Assembly: GCA_022266195.1 (NCBI GenBank)
Contig: WHVY01000004.1
Location: forward strand, 4,543,501 to 4,607,500
DNA: 64,000 nt
Origin: Tetranychus cinnabarinus
Taxonomy: Eukaryota > Arthropoda > Arachnida > Trombidiformes > Tetranychidae
Reading direction: 5' to 3'
Of this stretch, positions 54,927 to 64,000 are shown in pieces. Position numbers and translations under genes: made by a program. A model generated the notes under the pieces. It was not told where the DNA came from. It worked only from the letters and a program-made list of their open reading frames with translations, and did no database searches. How positions within the stretch are numbered: position 1 is the stretch's first letter; each line of letters starts with the position of its first letter.

Positions 54927-56271
54927 ATGGATTCCGGTAAGTCTCTGCCCTTGTTGATACTTTTACTTTGAACATTAGTTGATAAAAGATCGTTCTTTCT
55001 TAATCGACTGAACTTTCAATCACAGAAGTAATCCGACGATTCTCAATAATACAGCATGTAGCCAATAACTTGGGCCTTTACGTTTCTCTTTGATTTATGT
55101 TCCGTTTGTCTCGGCTGGAAAAGTTAACCGATTTCAAGTTTTTCACAATATCCTCAGTTCTGTTTTGAAACTAATGAAATTTATTTTCAAACGGTTCAAC
55201 TGTGATTGAAATTATCATCATGTCTTTGAAACTTATTCATTTTGTTCTGTTATCTGACCTTATACTGATCTTTACAAATATTGTTTTTTTTCATTTGTAA
55301 TTTGTTTTTTTACAGATTCTGAAAGAAAGATCAATATTAAAACTGAGCCTACTGATGAAGAAGTTCCAGAAGGTGAATATTATGATGATAAAGTAGACAA
55401 AAAATAGTGAGTTTACAGCTCGTAATGTTGCGTTTTTTTCTCAACAGGCTCATCTGAATTTTTTGCTGCAATCAAAGCTCATCCATACGCAGAATATGTT
55501 GTTTTAGCTAGAACTCCTGAATGGCTTTGTAAAAAGTATAAAATTAATCAAGAGGACACAGTCACGAGAATAGTTGGTCATATTCCAGCCACAGCTGATA
55601 GCAGGCATGAGTACATTATCCAAACAGTTGGTAGAGTATTGTTTGATAGTGAGACTATGAAAATAGTGCTGGATTTGGGGTTTCCTCAAGTTACAATGAA
55701 AGAAATGGTTGATGAAGAGGAAGAGCCTCTTGTAAAAGATTTCCTAACCGGTGGACCCAATCCGAGTACACGATTAGTACTTGCAAAGGCGAGCAGAACA
55801 AGGATGGAAATATTAAGAAACATGGAAGAAGAGAAAGAAAGAAACAGGACGGGAAGAAGACTTATGACAAGAAAAACGATTGAAAGAGAAAAGAGGAAAA
55901 ATGAAATCATGGAAAGAGAAAAGATGGAAAGAAGAAAGATGGAATGTCTTAGTTTTGCATTCCAATGTACTTATTGTGGTCATCAATCGAACCGATTAAC
56001 CAGCTTGAAGGATCACGTCCTTGGAACAAGAACCAAGATTGATAGAAGCCGATGTCTGCAAATTGATTGTATTAACCGATTGATTCAAGATGGATTGCTC
56101 AAGAAATACGATGAAGATGCAATTCCAGTCACCTGTCCGCCTCCTAAAAAGCAGCCCTGGGCAAAGATTGCCTGTAAAGACTCAAAGTTGATTGATTCTG
56201 AGGGAAAATTTGCTATTCCCGAAGATATAGCTAAAGAATGGCTAAAATTTTTCAAAGAAATGCCAACATGA
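54927..56271 (+). CDS. Array gene copy 2 (type I, intact with zinc finger)
   Basis: 296 residues from exons 54927-54936, 55316-55372 and 55448-56271. All junctions are phase 1 (G|GTAAGT, ACAG|AT, AAG|GTGAAT, ACAG|GC). Order: MDSDSERK and NIKTEPTDEE (SUMO-consensus lysine); novel domain from SSEFFAAIKAHP through TPEWLCKKYKI to GGPNPSTRL; basic helix rich in Arg, Lys, Glu and Met (residues about 145-195); C-terminal zinc finger FQCTYCGHQSNRLTSLKDH followed by Cys at RCLQIDC; then CPPPKKQPWAK and an acidic tail ending FFKEMPT. A DNA- or RNA-binding nuclear role is inferred. No known family was recognised. It carries the conserved upstream box. Confidence 0.7.
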
Positions 56272-56758
56272 CAAATTTCATTTTACGCTTTTACACTAAT
56301 CTTTTCATTTGTTAATGAAAAGCAAAATGTTTTGTACCACTTTCATGTTATTGATATTAAATTTAAAATTGACAAAAGTATTTTAAGGTTGATACATTGT
56401 TAAACTTGATTCATCTTCTTGTCTACAATCTACACAATATATAAAGTCAATGTATCAAATTTTTGTGTCAAGATTGTGGCCAAACTGAGCGAGTTCTAAG
56501 AAAAAAAATTACACAGCATGAAAGCCCGAATTCAACTACATCCACGAAAAATAGGAAATCTCGCCTCAGAATTCAGATCACTGAGAAATTCATGAAAATA
56601 GGAGTTGGGGGAAAAATTGTAGAATCCGTATTCAATAACATTGAAAAAGGGGGAAAAACTTTTTTGTTAATCAGATTGATGGTTCATTGTTGGACCAGGA
56701 TTTTATGTAAAAATTTGTCATTTGAGTAAAGAGTAAAGAGAAGCTTTTTTCATTATAT

Positions 56759-57036
56759 TGTCTACCACTCAATCCAACACATCCACCAAATCAACCTAAA
56801 CAACATAACTTTTTCAAAAGACTTTTCTCAACAAAATTGTCAACAAAATTGACCGGCACCCTCTTGACCACTTTTACACCATCTAGCATGTCCACTATTA
56901 ATCGCCATCATATCTCAAAAAGTGTTTGAAAATGTGGTGGAAAAAAGCCACTCTAAAGTGGTTAATGAAAGTGATGGACAAAAAGTGATGTTTGGTTTAG
57001 TTGATTTGGCGGATGAGTTAGATTGAGTGGTGGACA
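56759..57036. mobile_element. Fold-back (palindromic) element, copy 2
   Basis: 278 bp with long imperfect terminal inverted repeats starting TGTCTACCACTCAATCC and ending GATTGAGTGGTGGACA. It shares GGAAAAAAGCCACTCTAAAG with the element at 53936-54256. Both lie between units of the array. Confidence 0.75.
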
Positions 57037-57420
57037 TTACCGTGAAAAGACGGTTAGCATGGGTGGCTAAAAGAAACTTGCGATCAGCCATGATCGCATT
57101 AGTTTCTTGTTAGATTAAACTCGAAGTGTTTCCCAATGTTATTAATCATTATCCTGACAGTTTTCATCTTATAACTGGCAAGAATCACAACAATTTCAAT
57201 TGGTTGTCACAATGAAAATAAAGAAACTTTTAATTTTTTTTGTAAATGAAATAATTAAATGTTGCGCGTCAACGATTGAAGCGTCATCTAACTTGAGGTC
57301 TGTTAGTTACATTTGTCGTTAACTAAAGTTACGGTTGCTCAAGTTCGGATTCTTATTTATCGTTATTCGTTTAATTTTTACCTTTTTTTAATTAATAGTA
57401 TTTTTAAAAATTGTCCAAAA

Positions 57421-58432
57421 ATGGATTCTGGTAAGGCTCTACCTTTGTTGATACCTTTATCTTGAACATTAGTTGATAAAACATCGTTCTTCATTCTTTG
57501 GTCTCAACTTCAATTACAGAAGTAAACAGACGACTTTAATACAACTTGTAGCCTTGTAACTTTGGCCTTTGCGTTTCTCCTTGTTTATTTTCATTTGTCC
57601 CTTGATTTATGATAAAAAGTTAATCAAGTTCAAGTTTGTCAAAAAATTATCCTATGTTTTGACATTCCTGAGTTTAGTTTTCAATCTAATGAAATTAATT
57701 TCCAGACACTTCAACTACGACGCAATTGAGATTTATTATATCTTTACAACTTATTCATTTTTCCCCGCTATCTTATTTTTAAACAGATCTTACCAAATAT
57801 TGCTTTTTTGATTTGCAACGTTTCCTCGTCGATAGAAAGGGTGTTAAAAGTAATATTAAAACTGAATCTACTGATGAAGATCCAAAAGGTGAATATTATG
57901 ATGATGAATAAATAAAAGAATAGTGAGTTTACAGCTTTTTTATGTTTTTGTTCTCCCAGTCTCCCCTTTTGAATTTATTTGTGCATTAATGGCTCATCCA
58001 GACGCGAAAGCTCAAGTTTTGTGTAAAACTCCTGATTGGGTTTGTAAAAAGTACAAAATTGATCAAGGAGACACTTTCACAAGAATAGTTGATGATGTTC
58101 CAGTCACAGCAGATCGCAGAGATCTGGATGTTTGTTCAACGATTGGTAGAGCAATAATTGGTAGTGAGACTGCCAAAATGCTGCAGAGTATGGGAATTCC
58201 AGGGGTCACGAAAGAAGAATTTCCAGAGGAGGAGACTCAAGTGCGAAATTTCTTGTCGGGTGGACCCAATCCGAGTACTCAAGCAATAGTCTCAGTGGAA
58301 AATTTTATTAAGAGGCAAATTAGAAGGGAGGAATTAAAGATCATAAGAGAGATGAAAAGAAAAACGCCGGAAAGAAGAATTATGACAAGAAAAACGGCTG
58401 AAAGAGAAAAGAGGAAAAGACGAATCGCGTAA
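57421..58432 (+). CDS. Array gene copy 3 (type II, no zinc finger)
   Basis: 194 residues from exons 57421-57430, 57787-57888 and 57960-58432. Close to copy 1 in exon 2 (DLTKYCFFDLQRFLVDRK; NIKTESTDED) and exon 3 (SPFEFICALMAHPDAKAQ; KTPDWVCKKYKIDQGD; GGPNPSTQ). The Glu-Pro after Lys-Thr is changed to Glu-Ser here, but the K-x-E consensus remains. The frame is open through the basic helix and stops after EREKRKRRIA. The zinc-finger remnant follows at 58445-58700. Three type II copies keep open or nearly open frames to this point, so the truncated form may be a real product. Confidence 0.6.
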
Positions 58433-58444
58433 AGCGAAACGATG

Positions 58445-58700
58445 GAAAGTATTATTTTTGTATTTGAATGTACCTATTGTAGTCGTCAGTTTGAAGAATC
58501 ATGTCTTTGGAACACGACCCGAATTTTCGGGTAAACAATTTCTGCGCTTGCATTGTCGTAAAATATTGTTACAAGATGGGTTATTCGAGAAACACAAGGA
58601 TGCTTATTCTCACGAGACGATACAATGCGATTCATCGCCCCTGTCCAAATTAGTCCAAAACATTACTCGTCATACTTACAAATGGTTGAATTTTTCAAAG
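58445..58700 (+). pseudogene. Zinc-finger relic after copy 3
   Basis: CTYC and LKNHVFGTR halves in different frames, as after copy 1. The CPPPKKQPWAK region is lost and the segment runs into the KEW/FSKKCQH tail. Confidence 0.65.
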
Positions 58701-59016
58701 AAATGCCAACATGAAAATTTTTATTTAAATTATCAAACAAAATACAGCTTGAAATCATGAATAAAATAGTTTTAAAAACATTTTCAAAATCTTTTTGAAT
58801 CATAATTTAAGAAACTTTTGAATTTTTTGTAAATGAAATAATTAAATGTTGCGCGTCAACGATTGTAGCGTCATCTAACCTAGGTCAGTTAATTACATTT
58901 GTCGCTGTAACTAAAGTTGCAGTTTCTCAATTTTTGATTCTTATTCATCGTTATTCATTTATTTTTTTCGTTATTATTTTTTAAATTAACAGTATTTTTC
59001 AAAAGTTGTCCAAAAA

Positions 59017-60150
59017 ATGGATTCTGGTAAGTCTCTACCTTTGTTGATACCTTTAACTTGAACATTAGTAGATAAAACATCGTTCTTTATTCTTTCGGCT
59101 CAACTTCAATCACAGAAGTAAACAGACGACTTTAATACAGCATTTAGCAAAAAATTTGGTTCTTTACGTTTCTCCTTGTTTATTTTCATTTGTCTCTTGG
59201 CTTATGATGAAAAAGTTAACCGATTTTACGTTTGTAAAAAAATTATCCTCTATTTTGACACAGCTCAGTTCAGTTTTCAATCTAATGAAATTAATTTCCA
59301 AACACTTCCAAACTGCGAAAATTACCATCGTATTCTTACAACTTATTCATTTTTCACCGCTATCTTAACCGCTATACAGATTTGCCAAAATATTGCTTTT
59401 TTCGTTTGCAAAGTTTCCTTGGAAAGCTAACTGATGCAAAAAATATTATGAAAAGACTGACATGCTGATGAAGATCCAAAAGGTGAATTCTATGAAGATG
59501 AAATAAATGTGAAAATAGTGAATTTAAAGCTTTTAGTGTCACTTTTTCTTAACAGTCTCATCAGTTGAATTTATTAGTGCAAGATTGCAGCTTCCTGTAA
59601 GGAAAGCTGGAATTTTAGCAAAGCAGGAAATTTTAGTTAAAACTCCTGATTGGCTGTGCAAAAAGTATAAAATTGATCAAGAAGACACGTTCACAAGAAT
59701 AGTTGATCATATTCCAGCCACAGCAAATCGCGAGGCGATGTCTGTTTGGGAAACGCTTGTCCGAGCAATAATTGGCAGTGAGACCGCCAAAATGCTAAAG
59801 AGTATGGGAATCCCAGAGATGGCGAAGGAAGAATTTGAAAAGGAAAAGCATAGTGTTCAAGAATTCTTGACAGGTGGACCCAATCCGAGTACTCAAGCAG
59901 CAATATCAAAAGAACAATTTTGGAAGAGACAAATGAGAAGGGAGGAATTAAAGATCATAAGAGAGATGAAAAAAAAACGATGAAAAGAAGAATCATGACG
60001 AGAAAAACGGCTGAAAGAGAAAAGAGGAAAAGCGAAGCGATGGAAAATCCTCCTAAAAGGCAAGTCTGGGTAAAGATCCGAAGATAATTGATTCAAAGTG
60101 AAAATTTGCCATTTCCGATGAAATAGCTAAAGAAAGGTTGGCTTTTTTCA
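59017..60150 (+). pseudogene. Array gene copy 4 (type II, degenerate)
   Basis: The start codon and donor are kept (59017-59026), but exon 2 (from 59380) runs into TGA in the degraded KTEPTDE region. Exon 3 opens at 59556 (VSSVEFISARLQLP), keeps TPDWLCKKYKIDQEDTF and GGPNPST, then stops at 59983 after a frame change in the basic segment. The finger is almost entirely gone, with only a short remnant of the tail. Confidence 0.7.
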
Positions 60151-60476
60151 AATGCAACATGAAAAATGTCATTTTACACTTTTACATTAGTCTTTTCATT
60201 TGTGAATGAAGGTCAAAAGGAGGCTTGAAATCATAACATTTTGCTAATCTTTTCTGATAATGATTTAAGATACTTTTGCTTTTTTGCAAATGAAATAGTT
60301 AAATGTTGCGCGCCAACGACTGGAGCGTCATCTAACCTGAGGTCAGTTAATTACGCTGGTCATCAATTAAAGTTGAAGCTGCTCAAGTTCGGAGTCTTAT
60401 TTACACGTTATTGTTTTAGTATTTATTATTATTATTATTGTTTAAATTAACAGTTTTTTTCAAAATTGTCCACAAA

Positions 60477-61872
60477 ATGGATTCTGGTAAGTTTCTAACT
60501 TTGTTGGTACCTTTACCTTGAACATTAGCTGATAAAACATCGTTCTTTCTTCTTTCGGCTCAACTTCAATCACAGAAGTAAACAGACGACTTTGATACAG
60601 CATGTAGCCAATAACTTGGTTCTTTACGTTTCTCCTTGTTTATTTTCATTTGTCTCTTGATTTATGATAAAAAGTTAACTGATTTCAAATTTTTTAAAAA
60701 ATTATCCTCTGTTTTGATATTCCGCAGTTCAGTTTTGAAACTAATGAAATATAATTTCAAACGCTTCAAATGTGATTGAAATATTATCATCACGTCTTTG
60801 AAACTTATTCATCATGTTATTTTCTATGATTTTTTATTCAGATCTTTACAAATATTGTTTTTTTTCATTTGTAATTTGTTTTTTTACAGATTCTGAAAGA
60901 AAGATCAATATTAAAACTGAACCTACTGATGAAGAATTTCCAGAAGGTGAATATTATGATGACAAATGAAATAAAAAATAGTGAGTTTACAGCTCGTAAT
61001 GTTGCGTTTTTTTCTCAACAGGCTCATCTGAATTTTTTGCTGCAATCAAAGCTCATCCAGACGCGAAAAATGTTGTAAAAACTCCTGATTGGTTTTGTAA
61101 AAAGCATGGAATTACTCAAAGGGACACACTCACAAGAATTATTGGTTATGTTCCAGCCACAGCTGATCATGGCCCCCTGTTCCGTCTCAGTACGATTGGT
61201 AGAGCCTTGGTTGATGATGAGGCTGTCAAAATGATTAAGGATTCGGGAGTTCCTGAAATTACAACGCAAGATTTTGAAAAGGATCCTCTTTTTCAAAAAT
61301 TCTTTCTTGGTGGGCCCAAGCCGAGTACACGATTAGTACTTGGCCCATCGGGAAGATTAATGACAGAAACGGAAGGGATGCAAAGAGAGAAAGGAAGAAA
61401 ATCGATGAAACTGAGAACCATGACAAGAAAAACAACTGAAAGAGAAAATAGGAAAAGAGAAATTATGGAAAGCAAAAGAGTGGGAAGAGAAATGACCGTA
61501 AGAGAAAGAATGGAAAGAAAAAGAATTGAAATAGAAAAGACGGAATGTCTTAGTTTTGCATTCCAATGTACCTATTGTGGTCATCAATCGAACCGATTAA
61601 CCAGCTTGAAGGATCATGTTCTTGGAACAAGAACCAATATTGATAGAAGCCGATGTCTCCAAATTGATTGTATTAACCGATTGATCCAAGATGGATTGCT
61701 CGAGAAATACGAGGAAGATGCAATTCCAGTCACCTGTCCGCCTCCTAAAAAGCAACCCTGGGCAAAGATTACCTGTAAAGACCCAAAGTTGATTGATTCT
61801 GAGGGAAAATTTGACATTCCCGAAGATATAGCTAAAGAATGGCTGAAATTTTTCAGAGAAATGCCAACATGA
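60477..61872 (+). CDS. Array gene copy 5 (type I, intact with zinc finger)
   Basis: 305 residues from exons 60477-60486, 60890-60946 and 61022-61872, all phase 1. It is closest to copy 2: MDSDSERK, NIKTEPTDEE, SSEFFAAIKAHPD, TPDWFCKKHGI, GGPKPSTRL. A longer basic helix follows (MTRKTTERENRKREIMES, MERKRIEIEK). The finger CTYCGHQSNRLTSLKDH and the tail CPPPKKQPWAK and FFREMPT are almost identical to copy 2. The finger and tail are better conserved than the middle of the protein, pointing to selection or gene conversion on the C-terminus. Confidence 0.7.
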
Positions 61873-62352
61873 CAAATTTCATTTTACACTTTTACACTAA
61901 TCTTTTCATTTGTTAATAAAGAGCAAAATGTTTTCACTTTCATATTAGTGATTTGATATTAAAAAAACTGACTGAAGTATTTTAAGGTTGATACATTGTT
62001 AAACTTGATTCATCTCTTACGTTGACTACAATCAGATCAAACTCGAATTGTTTACCATTGTCATTCATCATTACCATGGCAGTTTTCATCTTATAACAAG
62101 CAAGAATCACCACAATTTCAATTGGTTGTTACAGTGATAATAAATAAACTTTTGAATCATTTGTAAATGAAATAATTAAATGTTGCGCGTCAACGACTTG
62201 AGCGTCATCTAACTTGAGATCAGTTAATTACTCTGGTCGTTAATTAAAGTTGCAGTTGCTCAAGTTCGGAGTCTTATTTACACGTTATTCATTTAGTTTT
62301 TTTTCCTTATTATTTTTTAAATTAACTATATTTTTCAAAAATTGTCAAAAAA

Positions 62353-63348
62353 ATGGATTCTGGTAAGGCTCTACCTTTGTTGATACCTTTACCTTGAACA
62401 TAAGTTGGTCAAAGATCGTTCTTTATTCTTTCGTCTCAACTTCAATCACAGAAGTAAACAGACGACTTTAATACAACATGTAGCCAATAACTTGGGTCTT
62501 TGCGTTTCTCTTTCATTTATGTTTCATTTGTCGCTTGATTCATGATAAAAGGTTAATCGAGTTCAAGTTTGTCAAAATATTATCCTGTTTTGACATTCCT
62601 GAGTTTAGTTTTCAACCTAATGAAATTTGATTGTCAGACACTTCAACTGCGACGCAATTGAGAATTATTATGTCTTTACAACAATTTTTCCTCGCTATCT
62701 TATTTTTAAACAGATCTTACCAAATATTGCTTTTTTGATTTGCAACGTTTTCTCGTCGATAGAAGTGGTGTTGAAAATAATATAAAAATTGAACCTACTG
62801 ATGAAGATCCAAAAGGTGAATATTATGATGATAAATCAATCAAAATATAGAAAGTTTACAGCTTTTAGTGTTATGCTTTTTCTTCTCCCAGTCTCCCCTT
62901 TTCAATTTATTTGTGCAATATTTGCTCATCCAGACGCGAAAGCTCAAGTTTTGTGTAAAACTCCTGATTGGGTTTGTAAAAAGTACAAAATTGATCAAGA
63001 AGACACGTTCACAAGAGTAGTTGATCCAGCCCCAGCAGATCGCGAGCCACTGTCTGTTTGTTCAACGATTGGTAGAGCAATATTGGTAGTGAGACTGCCA
63101 AAATGCTGCAGAGTATGGGAATTCAAGAGGTCACGAAAGAAGAATTTCCAGAGGAGGAGATTAAAGTGCGAAGTTTCTTGTCGGGTGGAACCAATCCGAG
63201 TACTCAAGCAATAATCGGACAGGAAAATTTTATGAAGAGGGAAATGAGAAAGATGAAAAGAAAGATAGAAAAAGAGAGGAAAAGAAAAACAATGAAAATA
63301 AGAATTATGACAAGAAAAACGGCTGAAAGAGAAAAGAGGAAAAGATAA
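62353..63348 (+). pseudogene. Array gene copy 6 (type II, single-base frameshift)
   Basis: Exons 62353-62362, 62714-62815 and from 62892. Exon 2 has NIKIEPTDED. In exon 3, at about 63081, one A present in copies 1 and 3 (GCAATAATTGG) is missing (GCAATATTGG). The frame runs out at 63214, while the rest of the domain and basic helix continue in the next frame to 63348. The frameshift is a simple, recent-looking lesion, or a sequencing error. The finger relic follows at about 63365-63700. Confidence 0.7.
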
Positions 63349-63364
63349 ATTGTGGAAAGCGAAA

Positions 63365-63700
63365 CGATGGAAAGTCCTATTTCTGTATTTAAATGTACCT
63401 ATTGTAGTCGTAAGTTTGGAGAATCATGTCTTTGGAACAAGAGCCGAATAATTGGGTAAACAATGTCTGCGAATGCATTGTCGTAAAATATTGTTACAAG
63501 ATGGATTATACAAGGAATACAAGGATGCTGTTCTAACGAGACGATACAATGCGATGTATCTCCACTGTACACCTCTTAGAAAGCAACTCTAGTCAAAGGA
63601 TACTTGTAAAGATCCAAAGTTGATTGATTCCAAGGGAAAAATGCACATTCCAAATGATGAAGCTAAAGAATGGTTGAATTTTTCAAAGCAATGCCACATT
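63365..63700 (+). pseudogene. Zinc-finger relic after copy 6
   Basis: Same broken finger as after copies 1 and 3 (CTYC half, then an out-of-frame half), but the tail region with CKDPKLIDSKGK is still readable. Confidence 0.6.
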
Positions 63701-63822
63701 AAAAATTTTATTTAAAACTATCAAACAAAATGAGGCTTGAAATTATGAATAAAATAGTTTTAAAAATATTTTTCTAATCATGATTTAAGAAACTTCTAAA
63801 TTATCATTATTAATATTTAACA

Positions 63823-64000
63823 ATGAAATAATTAAATGTTGCGCGTCAACGACTTGAGCGTCATCTAACCTGAGGTCAGTTAATTACTCTAGTCGTCAAC
63901 TAAAGTTGCAGTTGCTCAAGTTCGGATTCTTATTTACTCGTTATTCATTTAATTTCCTTATTATTTTTTAAATTAACAGTTTTTTTCAAAATTCGACCAC
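63823..64000 (+). other. Array unit 7, 5' part only
   Basis: The conserved upstream box and leader of a further unit. The window ends a few bases before the expected ATG, so the array continues beyond it. Confidence 0.75.

Larger units (their letters stand above)
50900..63945 (+). promoter_or_regulatory. Conserved upstream box repeated before every unit of the tandem array
   Basis: A block of about 130 bp recurs at about 50900, 54750, 57247, 58830, 60291, 62167 and 63823, ending 60-100 bp before each start codon. Shared landmarks: GAAATAATTAAATGTTGCGC, then GAGCGTCATCTAAC, TGAGGTCAGTTAATTAC, CAACTAAAGTTGCAG and CAAGTTCGGA. AGGTCA (a nuclear-receptor half-site) is kept in five of seven units. 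CAACT-AA-AGTTG can form a small hairpin. Position and conservation suggest promoter or 5' UTR function. Confidence 0.75.

Noticed and set aside
55504..55910. Minus-strand ORFs across array copy 2
   Set aside because: They mirror the highly repetitive Arg/Lys/Glu codons of the plus-strand gene; the plus-strand exon structure is consistent in all copies.
56463..56729. 88-codon ORF between array copies 2 and 3
   Set aside because: No similarity to the array protein and no upstream box; it looks like chance in spacer DNA next to the fold-back element.

Overview
This is eukaryotic nuclear DNA: AT-rich, with short GT-AG introns (about 70-350 bp plus a few long ones), AATAAA signals and no operons. 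The conserved genes are animal genes, and a clear E93/Mblk-1 homolog points to an arthropod. Compact introns, multi-copy lineage-specific genes and divergent DEG/ENaC and ABCC members would fit a chelicerate such as a trombidiform (spider-mite-like) mite. That placement is inference; no diagnostic species marker was seen.

Layout. 0-1.5 kb: 3' end of an ABCC (MRP-type) transporter gene (+). 2.1-3.6 kb: intronless DEG/ENaC-like channel (-). 4.2-11.4 kb: E93/Mblk-1-like transcription factor (-), four exons and a 3.6 kb intron. 11.4-18.4 kb: mostly non-coding, with microsatellites and a small TA-flanked element. About 18.5-27.6 kb: a 9 kb LINE-like retroelement on the - strand (spliced ORF1, gag-like ORF1b, EN-RT ORF2). 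Two intron-containing RING-like genes lie on the + strand between ORF1 and ORF1b. This region is studded with about 20 copies of a (NAATT)n motif roughly every 450 bp. 28.9 kb: tRNA-Arg(TCG). 29.4-33.3 kb: JADE-type PHD protein (+). 34.1 kb: SDHAF2 (-). 34.95-40.9 kb: a second, intact element of the same LINE group (+), with the same start-codon-proximal intron and a stem-loop array in its 3' UTR. 41-47.2 kb: GTF2E2, SNRPF copy A, SF3A2, a secreted orphan (-) and SNRPF copy B. 47.2-50.9 kb: non-coding. 50.9-64 kb: tandem array of at least seven units of an unrecognised family (acidic N-terminus with an I-K-T-E-P motif, novel domain, basic segment, C-terminal zinc finger). Some copies are intact, some lack the finger, some are broken, and fold-back elements lie between units.

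How it works together. The 41-47 kb block concentrates general expression machinery: TFIIE-beta, two SmF genes and SF3A2. The two LINEs share an unusual plan. ORF1 is translated only after an intron at or just after the start codon is removed, so unspliced RNA (the likely template for copying) does not make ORF1. In the first element the cargo genes lie antisense to the element, so their introns would survive copying through a - strand RNA. The strongest candidates for something new are this cargo-carrying LINE with its dispersed (NAATT)n motif, and the tandem array at the right end.
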